Positions 24,034-37,200 of a DNA stretch of 64,000 nucleotides are shown here, piece by piece. The translations under genes were made by a program, and so were the position numbers. Numbering within the stretch: the stretch's first letter is position 1; each line of letters starts with the position of its first letter. The notes below the pieces were generated by a model. That model was not told where the DNA came from. It saw only the letters and a program-made list of their open reading frames with translations, and did no database searches. This stretch comes from Diospyros lotus (Eukaryota; Streptophyta; Magnoliopsida; Ericales; Ebenaceae), in contig NC_068350.1 in assembly GCF_014633365.1 (NCBI RefSeq), forward strand, positions 67,001 to 131,000. Direction: 5' to 3'.

Positions 24034-24834
24034 ATTTTCTCACCTTCCAATTTTACAATGACGGGTGGATCGCTGGGTTGGAAAATCTGTTGGTTTGTAT
24101 CATAGTTTGTCTTTGTACAATACGCAAATGATTTAGTCAGTGATATCTGCTCTAGGTCGTGCAGAAATGGGGGAAGGAATGATGTACTTGAAGAAAAATC
24201 AATGATTGTGGACGACTGGTATTTGGTTAATTGTTTGTTTCTTCTTCTATACGTTCGTTTCTGAGTTGCACGGTCCACTTTCTATATGAAATTGTTGTCC
24301 CTGTTGCTGCTGCATTTTTTCTTATATTACCAGGGAATTCAAAGATGTCCAATTAATTCCATTATATCAGTTTGTAGGTGACTTCTTGGGACTAGAGCAG
24401 CCTGATGTTTGGTGGCAAAGCACACTCACTGCAAGGATTCGGCTGGAGTGGAGGCTGGAGAGCGGCTGCCAAATTCACAAAAATTATTATTGTTGCTTCA
24501 CAATCAACCAGAAATGGACAACTTGTCAAGAGTGTTTTAAGGCATATTTGGGCTTGGGGTTGCAAGGTTTGGATGGAGCTTATGCGCTATCAAGTATCAA
24601 TCAATTTAAAAATAAAACAGGTCCTCTTCCAAGTTCAAGGGGCCTGGCCTAGAATAGGGAAAGTGCGCATGCATACTAGTTAATTGGACTTGGACACCAT
24701 CATCTGGGTCTTCTTGTAACCCAACACACGTTTCAGGAAGTTTTCCACTTTTTTTCTATACCCATTGCCCCGTGCCCGTAATGTATAAAGTTACGCCTAT
24801 TAATTGATTGCTATATCTTATTTATAAAACTTAG
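24034..24834. other. 3' region of gene 1 and intergenic spacer
   Basis: This probably begins with the 3' untranslated region of gene 1; no clear AATAAA signal is seen close to the stop. The overlapping open frames at 24386-24683 show no domain and are treated as chance. Confidence 0.4.
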
Positions 24835-25402
24835 GTTAATATATATATATATATTATAATAAAATAGACGTCAAATCTTTTTCTCAACCATTTTTACTTT
24901 CTATATTGATATTTTATTTATTTTTTTGCTTACACAAAATAGAATTTTTATAAGTCATTAATTAAGTATAGATTTTAAAAACATGTAGTTCTTAAAATTT
25001 GTAGATGATTTTTTTAAGGTTGAATAGTGTTTGGAGAATGTGTAATTAGTATATGAAAAGGGAAGATCTAATTCATATTATTAATTTTTAAATATTAACA
25101 TAAAATTTTAATCTATATATATATATTATAACAAAATAGTCGTCAAATTTTTTTTTTGCCCATTTTCACTTTGTATTTTGATAATTTATTATATTTTGTT
25201 TATTTTTTTGCTTATCCGAAATAAAATTTTTATAGGTTATTAATTAAGTCAAGATTTGTGGAAAACGTATAGTTCTTGGAATCTATAAATGATTTTTTTT
25301 CATAATTGAATAGTGTTTGGAGGATGTGTAAGCATATTAGTATATGAAGAAGCAAGATCTATTTCATATTATTAATTTTTAAATATTAACATAAAATTTT
25401 AA
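24835..25402 (+). repeat. AT-rich tandem repeat, two units of about 280-290 bp
   Basis: Unit 1 (about 24835-25111) and unit 2 (about 25112-25402) share, in order: a TATATATAT run, AAAATAG-CGTCAAAT, TTATTTTTTTGCTTA, GAATAGTGTTTGGAG-ATGTGTAA, AAGATCTA-TTCATATT and AATATTAACATAAAATTTT. A degraded partial third unit occurs near 25912-25965 (GTGAAAAATGTGTAGTTTTTG). There is no coding content. It could be a decayed satellite or the body of an AT-rich transposon. Confidence 0.65.
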
Positions 25403-27815
25403 TTAAAATAACTTACAGAAAAATGAGACTTTTTTAAATTGAGAGAAATCTTGAGATATCAGGTAATACCGTCAAATACTAACTTGCCAAGTAAATTTTT
25501 TTTAAAAATAAATTTAATTTTTTATTTTTTTTCCCATAATTTACCTATCATTCTCTCTTAACAAAATCACCACTCAAAACTCTAAAACCCTTAATTAATT
25601 TCAGAACAATGCAAAAAAAAATACAAATCTTATATATGTCTATGTTATTACTTAATTTTGAAGAATAATTAGTTTGTAGATTGTTAAATTAATTATTTAG
25701 ACAAAATTGAATTATTTTAAATAAGTCATTTAAGTTATTTTGACAAAATTAATATTTTGTATAGGTTATTTATATTTACCATATGTTGTCATATTTCTTT
25801 TGAAAATTTTATTATGTTTTATATTTTTATTATTTATGTTACTAATTTATTATATATTGTCATATTATTTATTATTTTATATAAGTTATTTATAGTTATC
25901 ATATGTTAAATTAGTTATTAGTTTGTGAAAAATGTGTAGTTTTTGAAATCTGTAAATGAAATTTATGATTGTGAGATTGTCAATTTTAAATAAATTTAAT
26001 ATATATAAACTATCATTGAACGGGAGATAAACTAGAAACAATTAAAAGATAATCAATTAATAAAAATAATATATCCATCACACACGCACAAAAGGTGACT
26101 ACAAGCAATAGTTAGTTGTGAGAAAAATACGTATGTTTTTTTTTTTTATAGGACTTTACCCAAGAGAAGGAACCTTCCAAGAAGGCTAGGGCCAAACCTA
26201 GACCTAAGGGAGGGTTTGAAAATAATTTTCAACCACCAATTGACGCGTCTTCGTTAGAATCTCATTAAGCTGTGTCGTTGCCCCCAAGCGCAAATACGTT
26301 AGTCGTTGAATATAATGATAAATTTATTTATTAAATAATTTATTTTTAAATTTTTAAAATCTTATAAAAAAATTAATTAAAAAACATAAAAACATTCTCT
26401 ATACAAATATTATGATGTTTAAATCAAATTTATAGTTTTTATCACTGAGCACTTGAATAAGTAGAATTGGACTTAATGGAGAGAATGAATTCTCCTCTAT
26501 TTATAGCCAAGATAAGTAGGAACTGATAAGAATTTATGATTTTTTAGGATTAACGTTACAAAATTTTAAGAGAAGATCTCAAATATATGTGTTACACGTC
26601 TTTGTCATGAGAATACTTCGCATGAGGCTCTCTGAGAGACTTTTTGGACTATTTTGGAGCTTATTGGTTCTCTTTTGTCATAATCTACTAAGAGGGTAAA
26701 AATGAAGTGGAAGATAAGGCTCACATGAGGCCACCACCTATTTATAGTCAGTCTTTAAAAGACGAATTGTCACCAAATCATCTGGAAACTTTCTTCAGAT
26801 GACTCAAAACAGCCTCAATCTAAGCCAATTTGTAACCAAGTCTTCAAGGCGTTGGGCGCTTGGAAACATTATACTATTCCATTTGCTTTGCAACCAAAAA
26901 TAAGAGTGGGGAATCATTGTTGTGGATGCACTAAAAAAATCAAAACCAAAAATTAAAAAAATCAAAGAAGTACCCAAGAAGATTGAAGACTTGGATAACC
27001 TTGAAGAGTCTTTCGAATACTCCAAAGAGTCTCTAGGCCAAGCAAGACCTTAAACTCATCTAAGCCCAAGATTCATTCGAAGAGTCTTCTGAGTCCAAAT
27101 CACCCGATAACTTTAAAGAGTCTTCAGAAAACCCATCAAAAATATACTCTTCGGGCATTCCATCCCCAAAGGCATTTTTAGATTCTTCGACCTCACTTGC
27201 AACTTCCTCGTTGGAAGAGTCTTCCAGACCGTATCAACATGCCACATGTCACATGGACTCTACCATCAGTGTTTGTAAATACCTTCGAGTATACATAAAA
27301 AATGGGAAATGACTCAAATCTAGGACCCAAAGACTCATACCCAAGTCTAACACTAGACCCATGCGAAGAATCTATCTATCATTGAAAATCCTTGTTTCTT
27401 CCCCATCTTTTCTCATTGTCTCGTTCAATATTTATAATTTGTACGTCCTAAAATCGATTGTAATTGACTTAAACTTCACCGCCCAAAGTCAAATCTTGTC
27501 ACGGAAATGTCACTTTAACCATATCTAGCCGTTATTACTAGTCTATAGCCACCACATATTAGCAGAGTATCCTGCACCTACAAAATAGGTTGTCTTCGTC
27601 AAAAAAATATAGGATTATGTAAAGAGAGAATGATAATGCATTGAACTTTTAAGAAATTATTTAAATTACCCAAAATTTTGAAAAAATATATTAAAACTAT
27701 GGTTGCTGATCAATGGAGCGGGTGTCATTTATTGATTTTAATTATATTAGCCTTATTCCTAAAATTCAACCACTGGGATTTTAAAAGATTAGATCATCGA
27801 TAAGTAATCTAACAG
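25403..27815. other. AT-rich spacer upstream of the glutaredoxin gene
   Basis: No gene is supported. The region 26580-27260 repeats GAAGAGTCTTC and AAGACT-type words many times, suggesting decayed repeat sequence, but no LTR, TIR or domain is visible. The open frame at 26804-27025 (- strand) has no recognisable content. Confidence 0.4.
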
Positions 27816-27926
27816 TTGCCCCCGTCCGATGCTTCTCTGGTTACTGGTTAGCCAAAAATTCTTCCCATCCTTTTCATTATCTTGCCCTAGTTCTTAACAC
27901 TAGTGGTTTCCATGAATTCTATCTGT
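27816..27926 (+). repeat. Partial duplication of GRXS14 exon-1 end and donor region
   Basis: This 111-bp block matches 28204-28308, which is the last 24 bp of coding exon 1 plus the first 81 bp of intron 1. Shared words include GTCCGATGCTTCTCTGG, AGTTCTTAACA and GGTTTCCATGAATTCTAT. It sits about 90 bp upstream of the start codon and is diverged from the gene copy by scattered changes and a small indel. It keeps a GT just after the exon-like end, so it might act as a decoy splice donor if transcribed. Confidence 0.8.
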
Positions 27927-27934
27927 TTGTGGAA

Positions 27935-27957
27935 TCTCTCTCTCTCTCTCTCTCTCT
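27935..27957 (+). repeat. CT microsatellite in probable GRXS14 5' leader
   Basis: An uninterrupted (TC)n run of about 23 bp ends 59 bp before the start codon. Such pyrimidine runs are frequent in plant core promoters and 5' leaders (Y-patch-like). Its role here is inferred from position only. Confidence 0.5.
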
Positions 27958-28016
27958 AATTGACTCGTGGCTTTTCTGTGTATTGCCACATAAAATCAGC
28001 AGTAGGCGAGACAAGG

Positions 28017-28227
28017 ATGAAGATGTATTCTCTGGCCTCTCAGTCTGCACCATCCTCAATAAGTACCCCATTTCTCATTGTTAAGGCGGGTAGAATTGCG
28101 GTCGCCCCTTCCTTACTGCAATGTACCAGAGCCTCTCTCCCTGCGCCTTGTGCCTTTACTGTTGCCTACAAAGATATTATTGACAGAGTTGGGTCCAGAA
28201 GAATTGGCCCTGTCCGATGCTTCTCTG
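28017..28227 (+). CDS. GRXS14: GRXS14 coding exon 1: transit peptide
   Basis: 70 codons plus one base. ATG at 28017 is preferred; a second in-frame ATG lies two codons later (MKMYS). The translation is rich in Ser, Ala and Arg with almost no acidic residues until residue 53, as in plastid targeting peptides. The donor is GTACGC at 28228. Assignment to exons 24.5 kb downstream rests on the matching phase, the VRCFS-ALTPEL junction, which resembles the GRXS14 processing region, and the absence of any other mature domain for this transit peptide. Confidence 0.8.
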
Positions 28228-31200
28228 GTACGCCAAAGATTCTTCTCATCTTTTTCATTACCTTGGCTTAGTTCTTAACATTATTGGTTTCCATGAATTC
28301 TATTCTTTATGTTGAGTTAATGAAATTGCAGTTTCTGATAATGTTTTTAGGTTGAATCTTTCAGAATGGGGTTTTGAATTTTTTTCGTCAATGAAGCTTG
28401 ATGGTCTTCTATGTATAGTTGATATTTTTGTAGGAGAACGAGGATTACCACTCTTTATTGAGAAATTCATCATTTGACAAAATGATTCACTTCCCACAAG
28501 AGGATCCTCCCATCTAACTTTTACATTTTCTTATGTAAGACGCACTTGTATCAGGGTATCAAGAAAGCATTATTATTCTATGATTTCCTCTCGTTGTAGA
28601 TCTATAACATAATCTTATTAGTTTGTCATTTTCTCTTTAATAAAGGTTTTTGTAACTTCAGCAATGATAACCTTATCATCTGATGTAGGACAGATCTGGT
28701 ATTATGAGAATACCTACGGAGGCTTATTTAAGGTTAAAAGGCTAGGAAAATTGTTGAGAAGGCTGGGGTTTAGGTATGATGTGCTTAATTATCTTTTCAT
28801 TTGGACAGCCAAAATCAACTTTAAGGTCACCTGCTTCCCTAGACTAATTCACCTGTTTCAACAATCCACCTTCACTTCGACAGTTGGCTTCAACTGTTCA
28901 ATTCCTCATACAATCAATCTGGATAGCCACCCATACAAAATAGAGAGGAGAGTACTTTTTGGTTCATATATTTGCTCCACGTCAAGAATAATTTTCCATT
29001 TGTTTCACTCCAAACAAGCCACATAAAGCGAAGAACATTTGCCCAAGCTTTGCATTTTCACTTCCCATTGAGTTCCCCGCTATTTAATTAGTGCCTCTGG
29101 CGCTTGATCCATGAAGAATTGAAAATGAAAAAGAAAAGAAAAAGATAACTTGGGAATCCATTTTTGGAAGGCCAACAGATCCAGTAAATGGTTAAGAGTC
29201 CAAAATCTCTAACTACTACTGAGTGAATAAGACAAGAAACCTGCCCTTCGCCACCCCTTGCTATCCAACAACAATTGGCATGGCATTACATCTTCTAATC
29301 TAGGTATTGATTGCCAAGATCTTGTTACAGTCTGCACTCCTAACAAGAAAGAACATGTGTGAAGGAGCTCAATGAAACAAAATCTAAAGCCATGTTTGAA
29401 ACCTTGCTTTATCTCCCTTTAAAGATGAGGAAAGGACTTAACCTTGAACAAAAAACATGGGCATCACCTAGAGCTCAAAATTTCATGCTAAAACCTTATG
29501 ATTGGCTTTCAAATGAGTGTTCTAATTTAAAAGCTTCTATGTTGGAACGCCAAATTTGACACTACAAATAAATTGTGTCTTTGAGGGGGAAAAAAGATGT
29601 AGAATAATTGGAAAAGAAAAGGATAAAATTGTCATGAGAAGAACCTAGCCTAACGAAATTTTTATTTCTTTAGGGTTGTAACTGTTGTTATTTCTTTACT
29701 GTTGTAATTTGTTAGTTACCTTTACTGTCATTTTCTGTTAGGAGTTAGTTTAACCTATAGGGCCACCTGTAGGGGCTGGAATAGGACAAAAAGATCGGTT
29801 ACAACAGAAAGAGGAATAGGATCTGCTGTAGCAGGCCTACCCTCCCACCAACTTGTATATTATCTCAAAGGCTCTCTTGGGAGAATTATCGTGGAATAGA
29901 ATTTTGATTTCTTCCTACTCTCAACTCTCTCTCTCTCTCGCTCTCTCTTATTCTCTTCCTCTTTTTCTCTGCTCTTGTTGTTAAAAGTTGTCTAGAGTAT
30001 AGCAAAATAGATCAGTGAAAGCAGTGTATTTTGAGGCCAATGAAGAATTAAATAGAAGTTTATATCCCAATTTGTAATTAGTGATAGTTGGGGGGGGGGG
30101 TTTAAACTGTAAATATTTAATAGTCTTCATTGGGATATCCGCCCACTATTGTAAATAGAGGGCATAGGGTTCGTGTGCAAGAGAATTCATTTCTCATTCT
30201 CTATGTTCGAATGCAGTGTGTGAGAGGAAAAACTTGTGTCCAAGAAAGTTCTTTGTAATCTCCAAGAAGATTGTATTTGAGTGGGATAGAGAGGGAAGAG
30301 AGTGATCAATCATGCTGTTGTACCAAACAGTTTCTGAATAAGATAAAAGCTACTCTCGGGGTGATTTCAAGGCTGGATGTAGGGTTGCTTTCAAGCAATC
30401 CGAATCAGGATAAATTGTTGTCTCTTGTTTGTGGCTTGATCTTTTTTGTTTTTCTTTCATTTAAATTCTATTCATGTTTTCTGTTTATTATTTTTGTTGT
30501 ATTGGATTGATTTCGGGTGGGGAGTTGAGAGAATTGGCACTTGTAAACATTGTTTGAGTTGTCAAACGAGCTCCTAATCATAACACTTGCATTCTCCTAA
30601 TTCACATTGGAGTTAGGAGGGCAACTCTATCATGACCAGATTGTGACAAGTTTGGTATTAGAGCCACCATCCTCGGCCGTGTACTGGGATAAAGGCGATG
30701 GTTGAGGGAACTCGCATGAAGGCCTTAGAGTCGCAGCTGCATCAGTTTAGCTCGACTATGGCCGATACACAAAATTGGATTGAGCAACTGGAGTTATGAG
30801 CCACACAGAGTCATGAAGTGATTGTGGCGATGGATCGTCTAAACAAAGCTGAGAAATAATATATTTCTCTATTTCTTCACTTTACACTCTAATTCCCCTT
30901 TTCTCTTTATAGAGAAAGAGAATAATACAAAAGGATAATAACAAAAAGGAAAGAAAAATATACACAGAATATACATAGCTCCTAAAATGTATAAAGAATA
31001 TTCTATATTCAAAAATACTTCTATTTCTACACTCCCCCTCAAGCTGGCTTGAAGATATTTTCCATGGCAAGCTTGCTCACAAGTTTCTCAAACTGAGTTT
31101 TGTGTAATCATTTTGTAAGAATATCAGCCACTTGGTCAACTGTTGGAATGTAGAGCATACAAATTACTCCATTATCAATTTTTTCCTTAATAAAGTGTTT

Positions 31201-34200
31201 ATCCACCTCTACATGCTTCGTCCTGTCATGGAGAATAGGATTATGAGCAATAGAGATTGTAGCTTTATTATCGCAATAAACTTTTGCTAGTAGTGAAGTG
31301 GAGACCCTCAAGTCTGATAGAAGCCTCTTTATCCACATGACCTCACAAATGCCATGGGCAACTGCATGAAATTCGGCTTTAGCACTGCTTTTGGCTACCA
31401 CATTTTGTTTCTTACTCCTCCAAGTAACAAGATTACTTCTCACAAAGGTGCAGTACCCTGATGTAGATATTCTGTCAGTTATACTGCCTGCTCAGTCTGC
31501 ATCTGTATAAGCCTCTATATGAAGATGTCCACATTTTCTAAAAATTAAACCTTTTCCAAGGGTTCCCTTTAGGTACCGCATAATTCTATAGGTAACTTCA
31601 AAATGTTGTGAACCAGGTGAGTGCATAAATTGACTTACAACACTTACAACAAAGGCTATGTCTGGTCGAGTATGGGATAAATAGATAAGTCTACCCACAA
31701 GTCTTTGATATTTCTCCATTTTTACCACGTTCTTGGCCTCGGCAGGTTGAAGTTTTAAGTTGGGTTCAATGGGAGTTTCAGCAACCTTACACCCAAGCAT
31801 TCCTGTTTCATTGAGTAAATCCAGAATATACTTACGTTGGTTGACAAAGATCCCCTCTTTAGATCTTGCAAATTCCATCCCAAGAAAGTACTTTAGAGGA
31901 CCCAAGTCCTTGATCTCGAACTCATGAGCTAATCTCCTGTTAAGCTCTTTAATCTCTCCCTTGTCATCACCAGTCATTATTATATCATCCACATACACAA
32001 TTAAGATTGCTTTCTTACCGTCACTAGCATGCTTGAAGAACAGTGTGTGATCTGCTTGGCTCTGAATGTAACCATAGCTTTTCACCGCCTTTCCAAATCT
32101 TTCAAACCATGCTCTCGGAGATTGTTTTAGACCATATAAGGATTTTTTTAAGCGACATACCTTGTTTGTACCGAGACTCTTCTCAAATCCTGGTGGAAGA
32201 TCCATAAACACTTTTTCTTCTAAATCACCATTTAGGAAGGCATTCTTTACATCAAATTGGTGGAGTGGCCAATCAAAATTCACTGCAAGGGAGAGAAGAA
32301 CTCGAATGGAGTTTATTTTAGCTACTAGAGCAAATGTTTCTTGATAGTCGATGCCGTATGTTTGGGTGAATCCCTTAGCAACCAGTCTTGCTTTGTATCT
32401 TTCAATGCTCCCATCTGCCTTACATTTTATAGTAAATACCCACTTACAACCTACCGTTGTTTTGCCTTCTGGTTTGTTCACAATCTCTCAAGTTCCATTC
32501 TTTCTAAGAGCACTCATTTCCTCCTGGACTGCTAACTTCCAATCTGGGTCACTAAGGGCATCCTGAATTGTTCTTGGGACATGCAGGTTGGAAATATTTG
32601 AAAGAAAGGCCTTATGATAATTAGACAATTTTTGGTATGACAGGTACTTAGCAATTGGGTGTTTGGTACAAGATCTCACTCATTTCCTAGTAGCAATAGG
32701 AACATCAAGATCGGACAAGTCAAATGAAGAATAATCTGAAGGAGTGAGTTTAGAATTACCATGAGAAGAAGAAGTACTATCGGAAGGCCCATCATTCGAA
32801 GACGTCGATTGTTCAGTAGTTAGAGAAATATTTGGATTAATAGTATTCTTTAGGGTTTGCCTTCTCATATAAAACTGAAGCTCTGATTTTGGAATATTTT
32901 GATCCGTTTGTGGTAATTCTCCCCCTGGTTCCAATCCCATCACGCTAGGCACCTGTGAACTAGACACACCCTGTTCCACAATGTTTGGGACATTTATATC
33001 CTTGAGTTATTTATCAGAGTGGAGAGGAATACCAATCATGGTAGGACGAGGATCATAGAGTTTTAAGGAATTATCCTCCTCAACACTAGAATGCAAAAAA
33101 TTATCTTCTTTCTCAATATGCTCCCCCTGAAGATGATTTTTGGGAAAGTAAGGTTAAGTTTCAAGGAAAGACACATCCATACTAATATAAGTTTTTTTGG
33201 TGATAGGATTAAAACATTTGTACCCTTTTTTATTTGATGCATAACCCAGAAAGACACATTTTTCAGCTGTGGGATCCAATTTGGAACGAAATATTTGAGG
33301 AATATAAACAAAGCAAGTGCATCCAAAAACTTTTAAGGGTAACTCAGAATATATACGGCATAGAGGGAAGAGTTGTTTTAAAGAGTGTAAGGGAGTTTGA
33401 AACTGTAGAAAATGAGTGGGCATACGATTGATGAGATAAGAAATAGTTAAAATTGCATCACCCCAGAGGTATTTAGGGACATTCATAGAAAACATGATGG
33501 CCCTGACAACCTCTAGTAGGTGTCGATTTTTTCATTCAGCAATACCATTTTGTTGGGGAGTTTCACGGCAAGTGGATTGATGTAAAATTTATTTTTCCTT
33601 TAAAAAGCCCCCCAAGATTCATTAAAATATTTAGTGCCATTATCAGATCGAAGAATACAGATTTTTGTGTTAAATTGAGCTTGTGTTAAATTGAGCTTCA
33701 ATCAGATGGAAAATTTTTTTGTAAGTTTTAGGCACATCTGATTTCTTTGCAAGTAAGTAAACCCAACAAACTCGAGTATGATTATCAATAAAGGTAACAA
33801 ACCACTTTTTGCCAGACAAAGTGGAGACCTTAGAAGGCCCCCAAACATCACTATGTATCAAATAGAATGGTTTTGAAGGACAATAGGGTTTTGGAAGAAA
33901 TTTAACACGATGATATTTGGATAAATGACAACTCTCGCATTGAAACATAGAAGGATCCACTCCTTTAAACAACGTAGGAAATAAATATTTAAAGTAAGGA
34001 ACACTAGGATGGCCTAGCCTAAGATGCCATTGCATTATTTGATTAGAAACAGAAGTAGAACTAATACCACTCAACCCGTGAGCTTTTTTATTATGCAAGA
34101 CATCCCCATCCAAATAGTAGAGCCCGTTTATTTCTCTAGCACTGCCAATCGTCTCCCCCGAGTTCTGGGCCTGAAAAATGCAATAGGAATCAAAGAAGAT

Positions 34201-37200
34201 AACACAACAATTAGAGTCTTTGGAGAGTTTACTAACAGATAGAAGATTGCAGGCAAGTTTAAGAACATGGAGTACTGATTGAAGATCAATATTTTCAGAG
34301 AGTTTAATGAGACCTTTACTTGCAATAGGTGACAGACTACCATCGGCTATTCTTATTTTTTCACTACCAGAACAAGAAATATACGAGTTGAATAGATGCG
34401 ATAAACCAGTCATATGATCAGATGCTCCTGAATCAATGATCCATGGAACAGATTGAAAAGAGCTAGAGAGGGCAAAGGAATTTCTACCTGAATAGGCCAA
34501 TGAACAATTGGATGTATCAGGGGACAGATTAGGCTTTAGTAGTCGCAGAAGATGATTAAGTTGCTCTTTGGTGAATGGTCCTGCATCAGCTTCATGGGAG
34601 TTTCGGGGAACTCGAAACTGATCTTGAGAATGCTGGGTCGGAGTGACCGAAGATGCAGATTTAGTCATGGTGGTTGAAAAAAGTTCAGGGCAGCAGAAGA
34701 AAGGTGGAGCAGTAGCCGGATCTGCACACAGTGACCGGATCTAGACCCGCTAGCAGTGACCCACGGATCTGGGTACCCAAGTGCCCAATCTTAACAATAG
34801 AAACCAGATCGAACAGCACAAACAAACAGCAACAGAGGGCCAACAAGAACAGAGGGCCAACACGAACAACACAAACGAAGCAGTACGAAGGATAGGGGTG
34901 GCTCTGGTGTGCGATGCAGAGTCGACCTTCACGACAGCAACAGGTGCGAACGTCTGATGCGTGATGTAGAAGCTGCACGAACGACGGAGAGGGGCGGCTC
35001 TGGTGTGCGATGCAACGCCGACCTTCGCAACCAAGGACAACGACAAGTGCGACCGATGGACGCCGACCTTTGCGAGAGGCTAGGAGGTCACGACTGTTCC
35101 AGAGGTGGGAACCCACTAGAGGACATCGACGACTGTAGATGCGGCAGCGGTCGGGATGGCCGGATCTCAGAGGCGACGACCGATGTAAGGGCGGTGACAG
35201 CAGCTAGGAGATGCAGTAGTGACAAGTGGTTGGTGAAGGATGGCGACACTTCTTGGGTATAGCAGAGGAATAGAAGAAATTAGGGTTTCATAGTTGAACG
35301 GCTATGATTTAATCCTAGTTTTTGCTCTGATACCATCTAAACAAAGTTGAGAAATAATATATTTCTCTATTTCTTCACTTTACACTCTAATTCCCCTTTT
35401 CTCTTTATAGAGAAAGAGAATAATACAAAAGGAAAATAACAAAAAAAGAAGAAGAATATACACAGAATATACATAGCTCCTAACATGTATAAAGAATATT
35501 CTATATTAAAAAATACTTCTATTTCTACAGATCGTAAGGTAGAGAGTTCCATGGAGGGACTGGAGCGAAGATTTGAAGGCTCCATAACGAGGGTGAGAGA
35601 AGATTTGGCAGCCCAAATGCAGCAGTCTATGGTGATGTTTGGTTGCTAGAACATGGTAAGTTTATCTCCCCAATTTCTTCCTAGAGAGAGAACATAGCCA
35701 ATTCTACAAGGGATTATGAGGGATAGGGGACAGGGTATCTCGGAGATTGAGGTTGACCCAGAGGAGGAGTTGGAAGGATTACTGGATTGGGGAAGGGATG
35801 GTCTAGTTAATCCCTACCACTCGAGGATTCCCATGCCTCGGGTGGAAATTCCCACATTCGAGGGAGTGAATCCTCGCTGGTGGTTGAGAAAATGTGAAAG
35901 AATGTTTGAGTGATATAACATTCCCAAAGGGCAGAGGGTGTCTTTGGCGTCAGCCTACTTCAATGAGTGGTTGATGCTTGGTATCAAGGGTGTTTAAGGC
36001 AGAGGAGGAATTGTACTTGGGGGGAATTCTCAGAGAAATTGTGTGAAAGATTTGGAGAGAAGAGCATGGTGGATATCATAGAAAGTTCAATAAACTCAAA
36101 CAAACCGGGAGTGTAGAGTCCTATTAGATGCGTTTTGAGGAGCTACGATCTCTCATGATCCAACATAATCCCCATTTATCAGAAACCTATTTCGTGTCTA
36201 GCTATTTAAGTGGACTCAATGAGGAGCTTAGACCAATGGTTAAGGTGTTGAGGCCTCAAACTGTAGAAGAGAGTGCTCGTCTACAAGAACTGGTGGTAGA
36301 GGCTCTATTAAAAAAACAAAGATAGCAAACAAGGGGAATGGTTGTTAGAGCCTCTAACTTGGGGGGAAAAGGATATGGTAGAGAGAACTAGTGAAGGTGA
36401 ACAGTGGGAGTAGGAGTGGAGTGGGCTCAAGTTCAGTACCATTTGGGGATCAATTGAGGGAACAAAGGAGTTTAGCGGGCCTATGCTTCCATTGCGGGGA
36501 CAAATACCACCTCGTTCATCAGTGCAAAAGATAGATTTTGCTACTAGAAGGGAATGAAGAGAAGGAATTAGGGAAGACAGAGGAAGTGGATCGTGAGGAT
36601 ATAGAAGAGGAAGATAGTAGGGAGATATCCATCCACGCTTTGAAGGGAGTAGCTAACAACAAAATCATTAAGGTGGGGGGACAAGTCAAGGGAGGCAACC
36701 TCACGATTCTAATCGACAGTGAGAGTACCCACAACTTTCTTGATGAAAGCACGACTAGACGGTTGAAGTGTCCACTCGTAGGGACACCTCCCTTGAGTGT
36801 GACAATGGCCAAAGGGTGTTGAGCAGGTCATCCTGCAATGGCTTTTGTTGGGAAATTCAAGGGGAGAAGTTTGAGGCAGACTTGAGGTTGCTGCAGCTGC
36901 AGTTGGGGGGTTGTGATGTGGTTCTTGGGGTGGATTGGATGAAGGGGGTAAGCCCCGTCGACTTTGATTTTAACTGAATGGAGGTATCCTTTGAGAAGGA
37001 AGGGAGGAGTATTTACAACAGATGAGAGAAGTATTACGACAATAGAAACAGGAGTTGGCGTCAGCGCATGTCACGATCGTGGGTGACAATAGGATTACAC
37101 TTTCAATCCAGGTGGTATTGGAGAGATGTAATCGGTGTGAATAGAGAAATGAGAGAGAGAGCCATAGAGAGTAAGAGTTTTGGAAGAGAGAGAGCTAGAA

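Larger units (their letters stand above)
30838..35529 (-). mobile_element. Complete Ty1/copia element lacking gag
   Basis: 4,692 bp bounded by 194-bp LTRs (30838-31031 and 35336-35529) that differ at roughly seven positions by eye, so it is comparatively young. It is flanked by the exact 5-bp duplication GATCG (30833-30837 and 35530-35534). On the - strand the primer-binding site TGGTATCAGAGCA abuts the 5' LTR, and the purine tract TTGAGGGGGAG abuts the 3' LTR. The LTR ends are TGTAGAAATAG and TTTAGA, so the 3' end is not canonical CA. Pol is present but damaged; no gag domain is found. Confidence 0.92.
30698..37063 (+). pseudogene. Gypsy A gag-protease remnant
   Basis: Gag begins at the ATG at 30698, is interrupted at 30838 by copia, and resumes at 35535 on the same frame after the duplicated GATCG. 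It then shows the [15 protein letters not shown] motif, a retrotransposon gag block, a zinc knuckle of the C-x2-C-x7-H-x3-C type near 36488-36528, and a protease with [11 protein letters not shown], where Gly of the usual DSGST is replaced by Glu. There are several stops and frameshifts. After protease (about 37010) the frame runs directly into integrase C-terminal sequence, marking a large internal deletion. It is closely related to gag of gypsy B. Confidence 0.8.

Noticed and set aside
24386..24683. Two overlapping open frames downstream of gene 1 as an extra exon or gene
   Set aside because: The translations share no known motif and the frames overlap in different phases; there are no splice signals linking them to gene 1.
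27960..28016. Extending GRXS14 upstream from the in-frame TTG
   Set aside because: No in-frame ATG exists there; a CT-rich leader and the transit-peptide composition favour the ATG at 28017.
34750..35262. Open frames on both strands in the copia leader as coding genes
   Set aside because: Arg/Cys-rich, low-information translations in a GC-rich repeat-like leader; no domain and overlapping antisense frames.
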